Below, one piece after another: positions 1 to 4,410 of a DNA stretch of 9,913 bases. Position 1 is the stretch's first letter. The number at the start of each line of letters is the position of its first letter. Source of the stretch: Natrinema soli (GTDB lineage: Archaea; Halobacteriota; Halobacteria; Halobacteriales; Natrialbaceae); NCBI RefSeq assembly GCF_028618695.1, contig NZ_JAQIVI010000202.1:1-9913 (forward strand), written 5' to 3'. The position numbers and the translations under genes are program-made. The notes below the pieces were generated by a model. It worked only from the letters and a program-made list of their open reading frames with translations. It was not told where the DNA came from and ran no database searches.

Positions 1-334
1 CGACCGCGGCCGCCGAACCGCCCGAGGAGCCGCCGGGAACGTGCCCCGGTGCGGCGGGATTGTCCGTCGCGCCGAAGTGAGAGGTCTCGGTGGTCGTCCC
101 CATTCCGAACTCGTCCATGTTGGCCTTGCCGACGATGGTCGCACCGGCGTCTTTCAGCCGAGAGACGACCGTCGCGTCGTAGGGCGGGACGTACTCCTCG
201 AGCATCCGCGAGCCGCAGGTCGTTCGAACGCCCTCGGTGGAGATATTGTCCTTGACCGCGACGGTCGTTCCCGCGAGCGGGCCGTCGTCGGCGCCCTCGA
301 TCCGCGCGTCCGTGATGAAGATATTCTCCGACAT
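1..334 (-). CDS. gatA: Glu-tRNA(Gln)/Asp-tRNA(Asn) amidotransferase subunit A, N-terminal part (runs off the window)
   Basis: Only the first 111 codons are present; the gene continues beyond base 1. GatA is the amidase subunit of GatCAB. It releases ammonia from glutamine (or asparagine) to amidate misacylated Glu-tRNA(Gln) or Asp-tRNA(Asn) in the cytoplasm. Visible hallmarks are [11 protein letters not shown] with the catalytic lysine at residue 28, [12 protein letters not shown] around residues 68-79, and the start of the amidase-signature loop, [12 protein letters not shown], at 100-111, which carries the cis-serine. The nucleophilic serine lies outside the window. The ATG at 334 follows the gatC stop by 2 nt, so the two are co-transcribed. 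The catalytic lysine lies only 28 residues in, against roughly 70-80 in most bacterial GatA, so the usual N-terminal helices are missing. I take this to be a haloarchaeal trait and not a wrong start, because gatC ends immediately upstream. Confidence 0.96.
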   Translation of the reverse strand, partial: MSENIFITDARIEGADDGPLAGTTVAVKDNISTEGVRTTCGSRMLEEYVPPYDATVVSRLKDAGATIVGKANMDEFGMGTTTETSHFGATDNPAAPGHVPGGSSGGSAAAV

Positions 335-336
335 GA

Positions 337-615
337 TCACGAGACGTTGGGGCCCTTGAAGTAGCCGTCCTCGGTTTCCGGCGCGTTTCGGAGCGCCTCC
401 TCGCTGTCGAGCGAGGGGCGTTCCTCGTCCGGTCGCATCACGTTCGCGAGGTCGGCGTCGCGATCGACTTCCGGGACCTCGTCTAGGGTTTCGAAGTACT
501 CGAGGATGTCCGCGAACTGCCCGGCGAACCGGTCGACCTCGTCGTCGTCGAGGTCGACGCGAGCCAGCTCCGCGACGTGGCGGACCTCCTCGGGACTGAC
601 GGCGTCGTCGCTCAT
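337..615 (-). CDS. gatC: Glu-tRNA(Gln)/Asp-tRNA(Asn) amidotransferase subunit C
   Basis: This 92-residue protein is GatC, the small stabilising subunit of GatCAB that wraps around the GatA-GatB interface. The N-terminal segment [29 protein letters not shown] (in parts) is the classic GatC helical region. It is followed by the [15 protein letters not shown] segment, and a [15 protein letters not shown] motif at about 59-69 precedes the C-terminal KGPNVS. The frame is open further upstream (to 768), but only the ATG at 615 gives a normal-length family member. The upstream extension is Arg-rich and unlike GatC. A promoter-like element lies 26 nt before this ATG, consistent with a leaderless transcript. 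It is followed 2 nt later by gatA. Confidence is high. Confidence 0.95.
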   Translation of the reverse strand: MSDDAVSPEEVRHVAELARVDLDDDEVDRFAGQFADILEYFETLDEVPEVDRDADLANVMRPDEERPSLDSEEALRNAPETEDGYFKGPNVS

Positions 616-640
616 ACGTGTTCGCACCGGCCTCCGGAGA

Positions 641-652
641 GTAAGGGTTTCG
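641..652 (-). promoter_or_regulatory. Putative BRE/TATA promoter of gatCA
   Basis: Read on the minus strand this is CGAAACCCTTAC, a purine-rich BRE-like CGAAA followed by a weak TATA-like CCCTTAC. It lies 26 nt upstream of the gatC ATG, the spacing expected for a leaderless haloarchaeal transcript. A GGAGG (631-635) lies between them, but 15 nt from the ATG, which is too far to be a good ribosome binding site. Assigned by position and pattern only. Confidence 0.45.
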
Positions 653-877
653 ATACCGCCCCACCCCGGGCGCCGAACCGAGTGGACGAAACGGGGGATC
701 GAATCGCCGTCTCCGCGGACGGTATCCGAAACCGGTCGCGCGAGCGACTCGAGTCCGAGCAGCGCCACCCCCTCGAGCGAGATGATCCACGACCGCCAGT
801 CACGGTTCGCATCGCCTCTCTTCGCATCGTCGATCGGACCCTCCGCGTTCGAAACGGGGACGAGACCGCGATTTCAA

Positions 878-905
878 TACGATGTTACCCCGTTCTAATA
901 TCGTA
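878..905. promoter_or_regulatory. Imperfect 10-bp inverted repeat, candidate operator
   Basis: The arms TACGATGTTA (878-887) and TAATATCGTA (896-905) are reverse complements at 9 of 10 positions, separated by 8 nt (CCCCGTTC). The element ends about 20 nt before a TATA-like box at 926-934 that would serve the 970 gene. This is where an activator, or a repressor blocking TFB/TBP access, would bind. AT-rich palindromes of this length stand out in this GC-rich sequence. No protein is assigned. Confidence 0.45.
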
Positions 906-925
906 CTAACCGTGCAGACGATGCG

Positions 926-934
926 GCTAATAAG
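926..934 (+). promoter_or_regulatory. TATA-like element for the small zinc-finger gene
   Basis: GCTAATAAG lies 35-44 nt before the ATG at 970. Archaeal TATA-to-start spacing of about 27 nt would place transcription initiation near 957, giving a leader of about 13 nt. GGGAG at 946-950 is 19 nt from the ATG and unlikely to act as a ribosome binding site. Confidence 0.4.
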
Positions 935-969
935 TTCATACTCAAGGGAGTTGTCACGGGACGAAACGT

Positions 970-1095
970 ATGGATTGCGATAACTGCGAGTCCGACGAGG
1001 TTGCGTACACGCTAACGACCTACGTCGAACGCGGCGTCGAGGAGAGCGTCGATCTCCACTTCTGCTCGACCGACTGTCTCCGCGTCTGGACGTGA
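970..1095 (+). CDS. Small 41-residue zinc-finger protein (TRASH-like CxxC...CxxxC)
   Basis: ATG at 970, TGA at 1093-1095. The protein has two cysteine pairs: C3-x2-C6 at the N-terminus and C32-x3-C36 near the C-terminus, the latter within HFCSTDCLRVW. A CxxC followed by a distant FCSxxC is the signature of small treble-clef or TRASH-like zinc or metal-binding modules. Single-domain proteins of about 40-70 residues with this pattern are frequent in haloarchaea and mostly unnamed. Between the pairs is one short amphipathic stretch (VAYTLTTYVERGVEESVDL). The function is unknown; it could be a metal sensor, a zinc chaperone or a protein-binding adaptor. Support comes from the paired cysteines, an upstream TATA-like box and the operator-like repeat. 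It lies 96 nt before the hydrolase and could be co-transcribed with it. Confidence 0.72.
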   Translation: MDCDNCESDEVAYTLTTYVERGVEESVDLHFCSTDCLRVWT

Positions 1096-1191
1096 CGACC
1101 CGCAGGACCGGATCGAACCGCTCGAAGAGCGAGCCCTGCCGGGACAGTCTTCCCGGATCAACGTGGCGACAGACGGAACAGGAGACATCCC

Positions 1192-2136
1192 ATGGAAACG
1201 AACGGACGATCGACGGCGACGGATGCGGAGATCGGGGCCGCGGTCCCGTCGACGGTCGACGCGGATTCGACCCGTCGAACGGTCAACGGGGTCGAGTTAC
1301 ACGTCGTCACCGCCGGCGATCGATCGGATCCGCTGCTCGTTTTGCTTCACGGGTTTCCCGAGTACTGGTACGAGTGGCGATCGCAGATCGCCCCGCTCGT
1401 CGACGCCGGCTATCGCGTCCTCGTTCCCGATCAGCGAGGGTATAACCGCAGCGAGAAGCCAGACGGAGTGCGAGCGTACCGAACGGCGGAACTCGCGCGT
1501 GACATCGTCGCCCTGATCGCGACCGAGGGGCGGGACGCCGCTCACGTCGTCGGCCACGACTGGGGCGGGATCGTCGCCTGGGATCTCGCCTGTCGGTTCC
1601 CCGGAGCCGTCGACCGTCTCGCCGTCGTCAACGCGCCGCATCCGACCGCCTACCGTCGACAGCTGCTCTCGAACCTCGAGCAACTGCGTCGGAGCTGGTA
1701 CGTCCCCTGTTTTCAACTGCCGTGGCTCCCCGAGTTCGCGTGCCGGTACGACGAGTATCGCCTCCTCGAGCGGGCGCTTCGCGAGACGGCCCCACCGGGA
1801 ACGTTCAGCGAGACGGCGCTTGCCCGGTACCGGCGGGCCTGGAGCCGGGATCACGCGCTGACCGCGATGCTCAACTGGTACCGGGCGGCAGCGCGATATC
1901 CACCGAACCCGCCGATCGACCGCGTCGCCGCACCGACGCTCGTCGTCTGGGGCGAAGACGATACGACGCTCGTCCCCGCACTGGCGGTCGACAGCGCGGC
2001 GTTCTGTGCGGAGTGCCGCCTCGAGATGCTGCGGGGAGTGAGTCACTGGGTCCCCCACGAGGAACCTGACCGGCTGTCCGGGTTGCTACTCGAGCACTTC
2101 GACGCGGGATCGCTTCCCGTCGCTCGTTCCAGATGA
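1192..2136 (+). CDS. Alpha/beta hydrolase, epoxide hydrolase type
   Basis: This 314-residue protein has a complete alpha/beta-hydrolase set. The oxyanion-hole segment HGFPEYWYEW is at 53-62. The nucleophile elbow GHDWGG is at 121-126, with Asp123 as nucleophile. NAPHP is at 147-151, the acid residue lies in WGEDD (Asp257 by the WGxxD pattern), and the base is His285 in GVSHWVPHE. An aspartate nucleophile plus cap-domain tyrosines (SWY at 168-170, LNWYR at 227-231) marks the soluble epoxide hydrolase / haloalkane-fluoroacetate dehalogenase branch. Epoxide hydrolysis is the most likely reaction, but the substrate is unknown. The first 25 or so residues are a variable acidic leader. The ATG at 1192 is supported by GGAG at 1181-1184, 7 nt upstream. 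The 3' end slightly overlaps the converging DUF2249 remnant. Dehalogenase activity cannot be excluded from sequence. Confidence 0.9.
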   Translation: METNGRSTATDAEIGAAVPSTVDADSTRRTVNGVELHVVTAGDRSDPLLVLLHGFPEYWYEWRSQIAPLVDAGYRVLVPDQRGYNRSEKPDGVRAYRTAELARDIVALIATEGRDAAHVVGHDWGGIVAWDLACRFPGAVDRLAVVNAPHPTAYRRQLLSNLEQLRRSWYVPCFQLPWLPEFACRYDEYRLLERALRETAPPGTFSETALARYRRAWSRDHALTAMLNWYRAAARYPPNPPIDRVAAPTLVVWGEDDTTLVPALAVDSAAFCAECRLEMLRGVSHWVPHEEPDRLSGLLLEHFDAGSLPVARSR

Positions 2137-2404
2137 CGGTCACGACCTCGTCCGCGAGTTCGGGGTCTCGTACGAATAGCCGCGGTCCTCGAGCTTCGGG
2201 TAGCAGGACTGCGGGGCGCGGTCGTTGCACTGGATCAGTACCGTTTCGCCCGGCATATCGACGAGACGCTCGAGGGTCCGATAGAGCGGATCCGGAGGGC
2301 GCGGGAGCGGATCCGGAGGGCCGAATGTCCGCACGTCGAGGGCGGCCTCGCGGCCGATCGGCCGGTGCAGCGGTCCGGGCGACGACGGAAGCGAGTGTCT
2401 CCAT
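2129..2404 (-). pseudogene. Frameshifted DUF2249 gene (remnant, or two sequencing errors)
   Basis: One DUF2249 protein can be read only by switching frame twice. From the ATG at 2404 the first frame gives METLASVVARTAAPADRPR, the usual haloarchaeal lead-in. Near 2347-2350 one extra base shifts into the frame that reads AALDVRTFGPPDPL, then LYRTLERLVDMPGETVLIQ, then CNDRAP and YPKLEDRGYSYETP, the core of the family. That frame hits TGA at 2140-2142. A missing base at the G run 2162-2165 returns to the first frame, giving ELADEVVTVIW, a typical DUF2249 end (2129-2161). The restored frame has no stop until 1871, deep in the antisense of the hydrolase. DUF2249 domains have a small TusA/SirA-like fold and unknown biochemical role. 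A GTG at 2334 could give a 64-residue fragment, but it starts inside the conserved LDVR motif. A degenerate copy of the shared upstream element supports the 2404 start. Confidence 0.72.
2284..2321 (-). repeat. 21-bp-period tandem duplication inside the DUF2249 remnant
   Basis: The 17-bp word GAGCGGATCCGGAGGGC (plus strand) occurs at 2284-2300 and again at 2305-2321, a period of 21 bp. In the coding frame this duplicates seven codons: GPPDPLP followed by RPPDPLY. Removing one unit gives LDVRTFGPPDPLYRTLERL, the normal family spacing. The duplication is in frame, so it need not have inactivated the gene by itself. Confidence 0.85.
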
Positions 2405-2434
2405 ATGTGCCGGCTCGATCCCTCGCCGTCTATC

Positions 2435-2454
2435 CTTCGTCCCGCACGTATTCG
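2435..2454 (-). promoter_or_regulatory. Degenerate copy of the shared DUF2249 upstream element
   Basis: On the plus strand this reads CTTCG-TCC-CGCAC-GT-ATTCG. Each of the three half-sites differs by one base from GTTCG/CGAAC/GTTCG, with one extra spacer base. It lies 30 nt upstream of the ATG at 2404, nearly the same offset as the two intact copies at 2768 and 3201. Decay of both the element and its gene is consistent with loss of function. Confidence 0.4.
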
Positions 2455-2500
2455 GTCATCGACGCCGTGGGAATAACGGGAGATCTCCGTCAGCCGTGGA

Positions 2501-2734
2501 TCACACGTCCCGCTTCGGGAATCGGGCGACGAACTCGTTGGGGGCGCGTTGCTCGACCTCGTAACCGTCGGCGTCGAAGCGCTCCACTTCGGCCTGGAAC
2601 TCGTAGAACAGCGGTTTGGGCTCGTGATCGGTGACGATCGTGAGCGTCTCTCCCGGCTCGAGGTCGTCGAACCCGTCGTGGATGGTCGGGTGGCGGTTCA
2701 TCGGCCGCACGTCTCTGACGTCGAGTTGCGTCAT
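2501..2734 (-). CDS. DUF2249 domain protein (intact)
   Basis: This 77-residue protein is a single DUF2249 domain. LDVRDVRP is at residues 4-11 and HPTIHDGFDDLEPGETLTIV at about 15-34. The signature TDHEPKPLFYEF is at 35-46, followed by DGYEVEQRAPNEFVARF to the end. The DHEPKPL loop, with its histidine and paired prolines, is the most conserved part of the family. The fold is predicted to be TusA/SirA-like, and the biochemical role is not known. In haloarchaea such genes recur near denitrification and other anaerobic redox genes, often in several copies as here. There is no Shine-Dalgarno and no clear TATA box; instead a 19-bp element sits 33 nt upstream of the ATG, suggesting activator-dependent leaderless transcription. 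Confidence 0.88.
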   Translation of the reverse strand: MTQLDVRDVRPMNRHPTIHDGFDDLEPGETLTIVTDHEPKPLFYEFQAEVERFDADGYEVEQRAPNEFVARFPKRDV

Positions 2735-2767
2735 CTAGTTGGGAGTCGGAACGGCTGCCCCGTGGGG

Positions 2768-2786
2768 GTTCGTGCGAACACGTTCG
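2768..2786 (-). promoter_or_regulatory. Shared upstream activating element, copy 1
   Basis: GTTCG-TG-CGAAC-AC-GTTCG on the plus strand: three alternating half-sites with 2-bp spacers, 33 nt upstream of the DUF2249 start codon at 2734. It matches the copy at 3201-3219 at 16 of 19 positions, all differences lying in the spacers. The location just upstream of the expected TATA position is where archaeal activators bind. The core CGAAC-N2-GTTCG resembles the inverted-repeat cis element I recall being proposed for NarO-controlled haloarchaeal denitrification promoters. I cannot confirm the exact published spacing. Confidence 0.65.
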
Positions 2787-2958
2787 GCGTGACCGGCCGG
2801 TCGCGAGCCGCCGCTGTGCGTTCGACAGTCGCGGCCTCAGTTCAGTCGGCACGGATGTCGGTGTGGACAAATCGGTACGACGGCCGTTCGATGGAACCGC
2901 CGTGGTGAGAAAATAGATGTCTTTTAGGCGCGCGTACGTAAGTCAATACAAGGCGGCA

Positions 2959-3168
2959 TCACGCGTACTCGATACGCACACGCCAGAGCTCTCCCTCGCG
3001 TTGTTCGCTTTCGTATGCAAATCCACGTTCGTAGAGCGGTACCGGTTCGAACGGTGCGATCAGCCGTTGGTTCCGCTCGAGCCCCTCGAGTGCGGTGACG
3101 ATATCCTCGAACGAGGGACCGTCGATCTCTCGAACGTCGAGCGTTCGGTCCGCGGATTCGGTCGCCAT
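2959..3168 (-). CDS. DUF2249 domain protein (second intact copy, shortened loop)
   Basis: This 69-residue single-domain DUF2249 protein has TLDVREIDGPSFEDIVTAL at about 9-27, APFEPVPLY at 38-46, RGFAYESE at 48-55 and LWRVRIEYA at the C-terminus. Family members of this subtype usually carry a few residues, roughly a VLE-like helix turn, between PLY and RGF. Here only one residue separates them, so the protein looks internally shortened without losing frame. It is divergent from the HTH-10 regulator at 3304. The 135-nt gap between them holds the second copy of the 19-bp element, 32 nt upstream of this ATG. Role unknown; whether the shortened version folds is uncertain. Confidence 0.8.
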   Translation of the reverse strand: MATESADRTLDVREIDGPSFEDIVTALEGLERNQRLIAPFEPVPLYERGFAYESEQREGELWRVRIEYA

Positions 3169-3200
3169 CGGTCCGTCGTTCGAACCGAGACGGATTGGAC

Positions 3201-3219
3201 GTTCGTCCGAACGTGTTCG
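3201..3219 (-). promoter_or_regulatory. Shared upstream activating element, copy 2
   Basis: GTTCG-TC-CGAAC-GT-GTTCG on the plus strand, 32 nt upstream of the DUF2249 start at 3168. The left part extends to a perfect palindrome, ACGTTCG-TC-CGAACGT (3199-3214). The architecture is identical to the copy at 2768-2786. It lies in the divergent region shared with the HTH-10 regulator, whose own TATA box is about 55 nt further on, so it could also influence that gene. Confidence 0.65.
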
Positions 3220-3274
3220 CAGGGTTTGATCTTCCCGCGACCCGGGAATTTACGGAACATATTCGTCACCGCCG

Positions 3275-3281
3275 GTATATA
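3275..3281 (+). promoter_or_regulatory. TATA box of the HTH-10 regulator gene
   Basis: GTATATA is centred about 26 nt before the ATG at 3304, a textbook archaeal TATA position for a leaderless transcript. No ribosome binding site precedes the ATG. CGAAC (3286-3290) and GTTCG (3298-3302), 7 nt apart, lie between the box and the start codon and could be an autoregulatory site, although such word pairs also occur by chance here. Confidence 0.65.
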
Positions 3282-3303
3282 GCTCCGAACGGAACAGGTT
3301 CGT

Positions 3304-3981
3304 ATGGCCCACGCAACCCTCACGCTCACGATGCCCGAGTCGATCTGGATTCAGCAGATATCGACGGACTTCCCCGAGTCGAGCTTTCGGGTTCTCGCGG
3401 CCGTCCCCGGCTCCGATACCGGTTTCGCCCTCGTCAGAATTGTCGGTTCGGCGGTTCCGGACGTGGTCGAAGCCATGGAGGAACACCCGCAGATCACCGA
3501 ACTCACGCTCGCCCAGTGGAGCGACGACGAGGCGACGGTTCACTTCGAGACGACCGCTCCCCTCTTGCTGTTCTCCGCTCGAGAGTCGGGGATGCCGATC
3601 GAACTGCCGGTCGAGATCGTGGACGGCGAGGCGACGATAGACGTCACCGGCTCCCGCGAGCGACTGGCCGAACTCGCCGAACAGCTCAAGAACTTCGGCC
3701 TCCAGTATCGGATCGAGCACGTCCGCGAGCGGCTCCACGAGAGCCAGCTCCTCTCGGACCGCCAGCTCGAGGTGATCGTCGCCGCCGTCGAAGCGGGGTA
3801 CTACGACACCCCCCGGCGCAGTTCACTGACGGAGCTGGCCGATCGCCTCGATATCGCCAAATCCACGTGTAGCGAGACGCTCCACCGGGCGGAAGAAGCG
3901 ATCGTCAAGCGGTTCGTCGAAGATATCCCGAGCGTCTCCGACGGAGAAGAACCGTTCGAAGAAACGGCTGCAAGTACGTAA
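3304..3981 (+). CDS. HTH-10 (bacterio-opsin-activator type) transcriptional regulator
   Basis: This 225-residue cytoplasmic DNA-binding protein of the Bat family has two parts. The N-terminal domain (about 1-145; for example SFRVLAAVPGSDTGFALVRI and TAPLLLFSARESGMPIELP) is the Bat-type sensor/oligomer region. The C-terminal HTH_10 domain (about 150-205) reads LLSDRQLEVIVAAVEAGYY, then DTPRRSSLTELADRLDIAKS, then TCSETLHRAEEAIVKRFVE. Family members control DMSO (DmsR), nitrate (NarO) and bop (Bat) genes, usually as activators. There is only one cysteine (Cys189, in the HTH), so the four-cysteine redox motif described for NarO is absent; DmsR-like sensing or another cue is more likely. It lies directly upstream of, and co-oriented with, the Fe-S/NrfD operon, and divergent from a DUF2249 gene. 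These are its obvious candidate targets. Confidence 0.9.
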   Translation: MAHATLTLTMPESIWIQQISTDFPESSFRVLAAVPGSDTGFALVRIVGSAVPDVVEAMEEHPQITELTLAQWSDDEATVHFETTAPLLLFSARESGMPIELPVEIVDGEATIDVTGSRERLAELAEQLKNFGLQYRIEHVRERLHESQLLSDRQLEVIVAAVEAGYYDTPRRSSLTELADRLDIAKSTCSETLHRAEEAIVKRFVEDIPSVSDGEEPFEETAAST

Positions 3982-4351
3982 TTCGATCCCCTGACGTCGC
4001 GCTCCGGTTTGGGACCCCTCTCTGCCGTCCGCGTCGGTAAATGGGCCGCTCCGACGAAAATTGACGGCCGAATGTTGCAGTACCGGGGATCGATTCGAGT
4101 GTGAGGCGCGCCGTCGCGCTGGGTGCGACTCGAACTGCGTTATGCGACGGAAATGTACCACGCCGTGACACTTCGCAACTCCGGTCAGAGAACTCTCTCG
4201 AGTGGATACGAGACCCGGTTTACGCAACTACTGACTTATACATGCGAACATGATCGGTTCGATTCTCATGGCGTGGAAATCGGCTTACTCCTTCATGCGA
4301 GTACGGTTATGAGACGTGGAACGAGGATCCACAAATGAACGATTTCAAGTG

Positions 4352-4376
4352 CATGCCGTCGAGTACTCTCGGCATG
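4352..4376. promoter_or_regulatory. Composite palindrome upstream of the Fe-S/NrfD operon
   Basis: Perfect 7-bp outer arms CATGCCG (4352-4358) and CGGCATG (4370-4376) flank a perfect 8-bp palindrome, GAGTACTC (4361-4368), all nearly on one dyad axis. It ends 34 nt before the ATG at 4411, about the same offset as the DUF2249 elements, but the sequence is unrelated. It could be a binding site for the adjacent HTH-10 regulator. If transcription starts further upstream, it would instead form a hairpin in the mRNA leader. Confidence 0.55.
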
Positions 4377-4385
4377 ACACCAGCG

Positions 4386-4400
4386 TCATATACAGAGGTG
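4386..4400 (+). promoter_or_regulatory. Overlapping TATA-like box and ribosome binding site before the Fe-S gene
   Basis: TCATATAC (4386-4393) is TATA-like, but its centre is only about 21 nt from the ATG at 4411, a little too close for a normal leaderless start. GAGGTG (4395-4400), 10 nt before the ATG, is a good Shine-Dalgarno match. The two readings exclude each other. If the SD is used, transcription must begin upstream, for example from TTATACA at 4236-4242. Confidence 0.4.
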
Positions 4401-4410
4401 TTCTGATCTA

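Larger units (their letters stand above)
616..969. other. Intergenic region between divergent gatC and the small zinc-finger gene; no gene seen
   Basis: This 354-nt stretch holds no ORF resembling a protein family. The open frames across it (for example 506-898 and 577-909 plus, 612-827 minus) are Arg/Ser-rich read-throughs typical of GC-rich shadow frames. The left edge carries the gatCA promoter. The right third (about 870-940) is clearly more AT-rich and holds the inverted repeat at 878-905 and a TATA-like box at 926-934. The middle (about 660-860) shows nothing I can assign. Confidence 0.6.
3982..4410. other. Long control region between the HTH-10 gene and the Fe-S/NrfD operon; no gene seen
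   Basis: These 429 nt are more AT-rich than the flanking genes and contain no recognisable protein or RNA gene. They hold TATA-like words at 4236-4242 (TTATACA) and 4386-4393, a CGAAC-N7-GTTCG pair at 4245-4261, a small GTGGA/TCCAC hairpin at 4316-4332, and the strong palindrome at 4352-4376. A 23-codon ORF (4335-4406) ends 4 nt before the operon start; I give it little weight. The length suggests either complex regulation or a long 5' leader. Confidence 0.55.

Noticed and set aside
337..768. Longer gatC with 51 extra N-terminal residues
   Set aside because: The extension is Arg-rich and unlike GatC, and a promoter-like element (641-652) lies within it. The ATG at 615 gives the normal size.
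1297..2058. 253-codon minus-strand frame opposite the hydrolase
   Set aside because: The sense frame contains every alpha/beta-hydrolase catalytic motif; the antisense has none.
2140..2334. 64-codon GTG-initiated ORF as an independent gene
   Set aside because: It starts inside the conserved LDVR motif and stops before the conserved end. It is better explained as the middle piece of a frameshifted DUF2249 gene.
4123..4338. 71-codon ORF in the control region before the Fe-S operon
   Set aside because: No family resemblance, no start signals, and composition unlike the acidic proteins around it.
4335..4406. 23-codon upstream ORF ending 4 nt before the Fe-S gene start
   Set aside because: It is short, has no ribosome binding site, and overlaps the palindrome and TATA-like box. 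A chance frame is likely, though it would be worth a glance if ribosome profiling exists.
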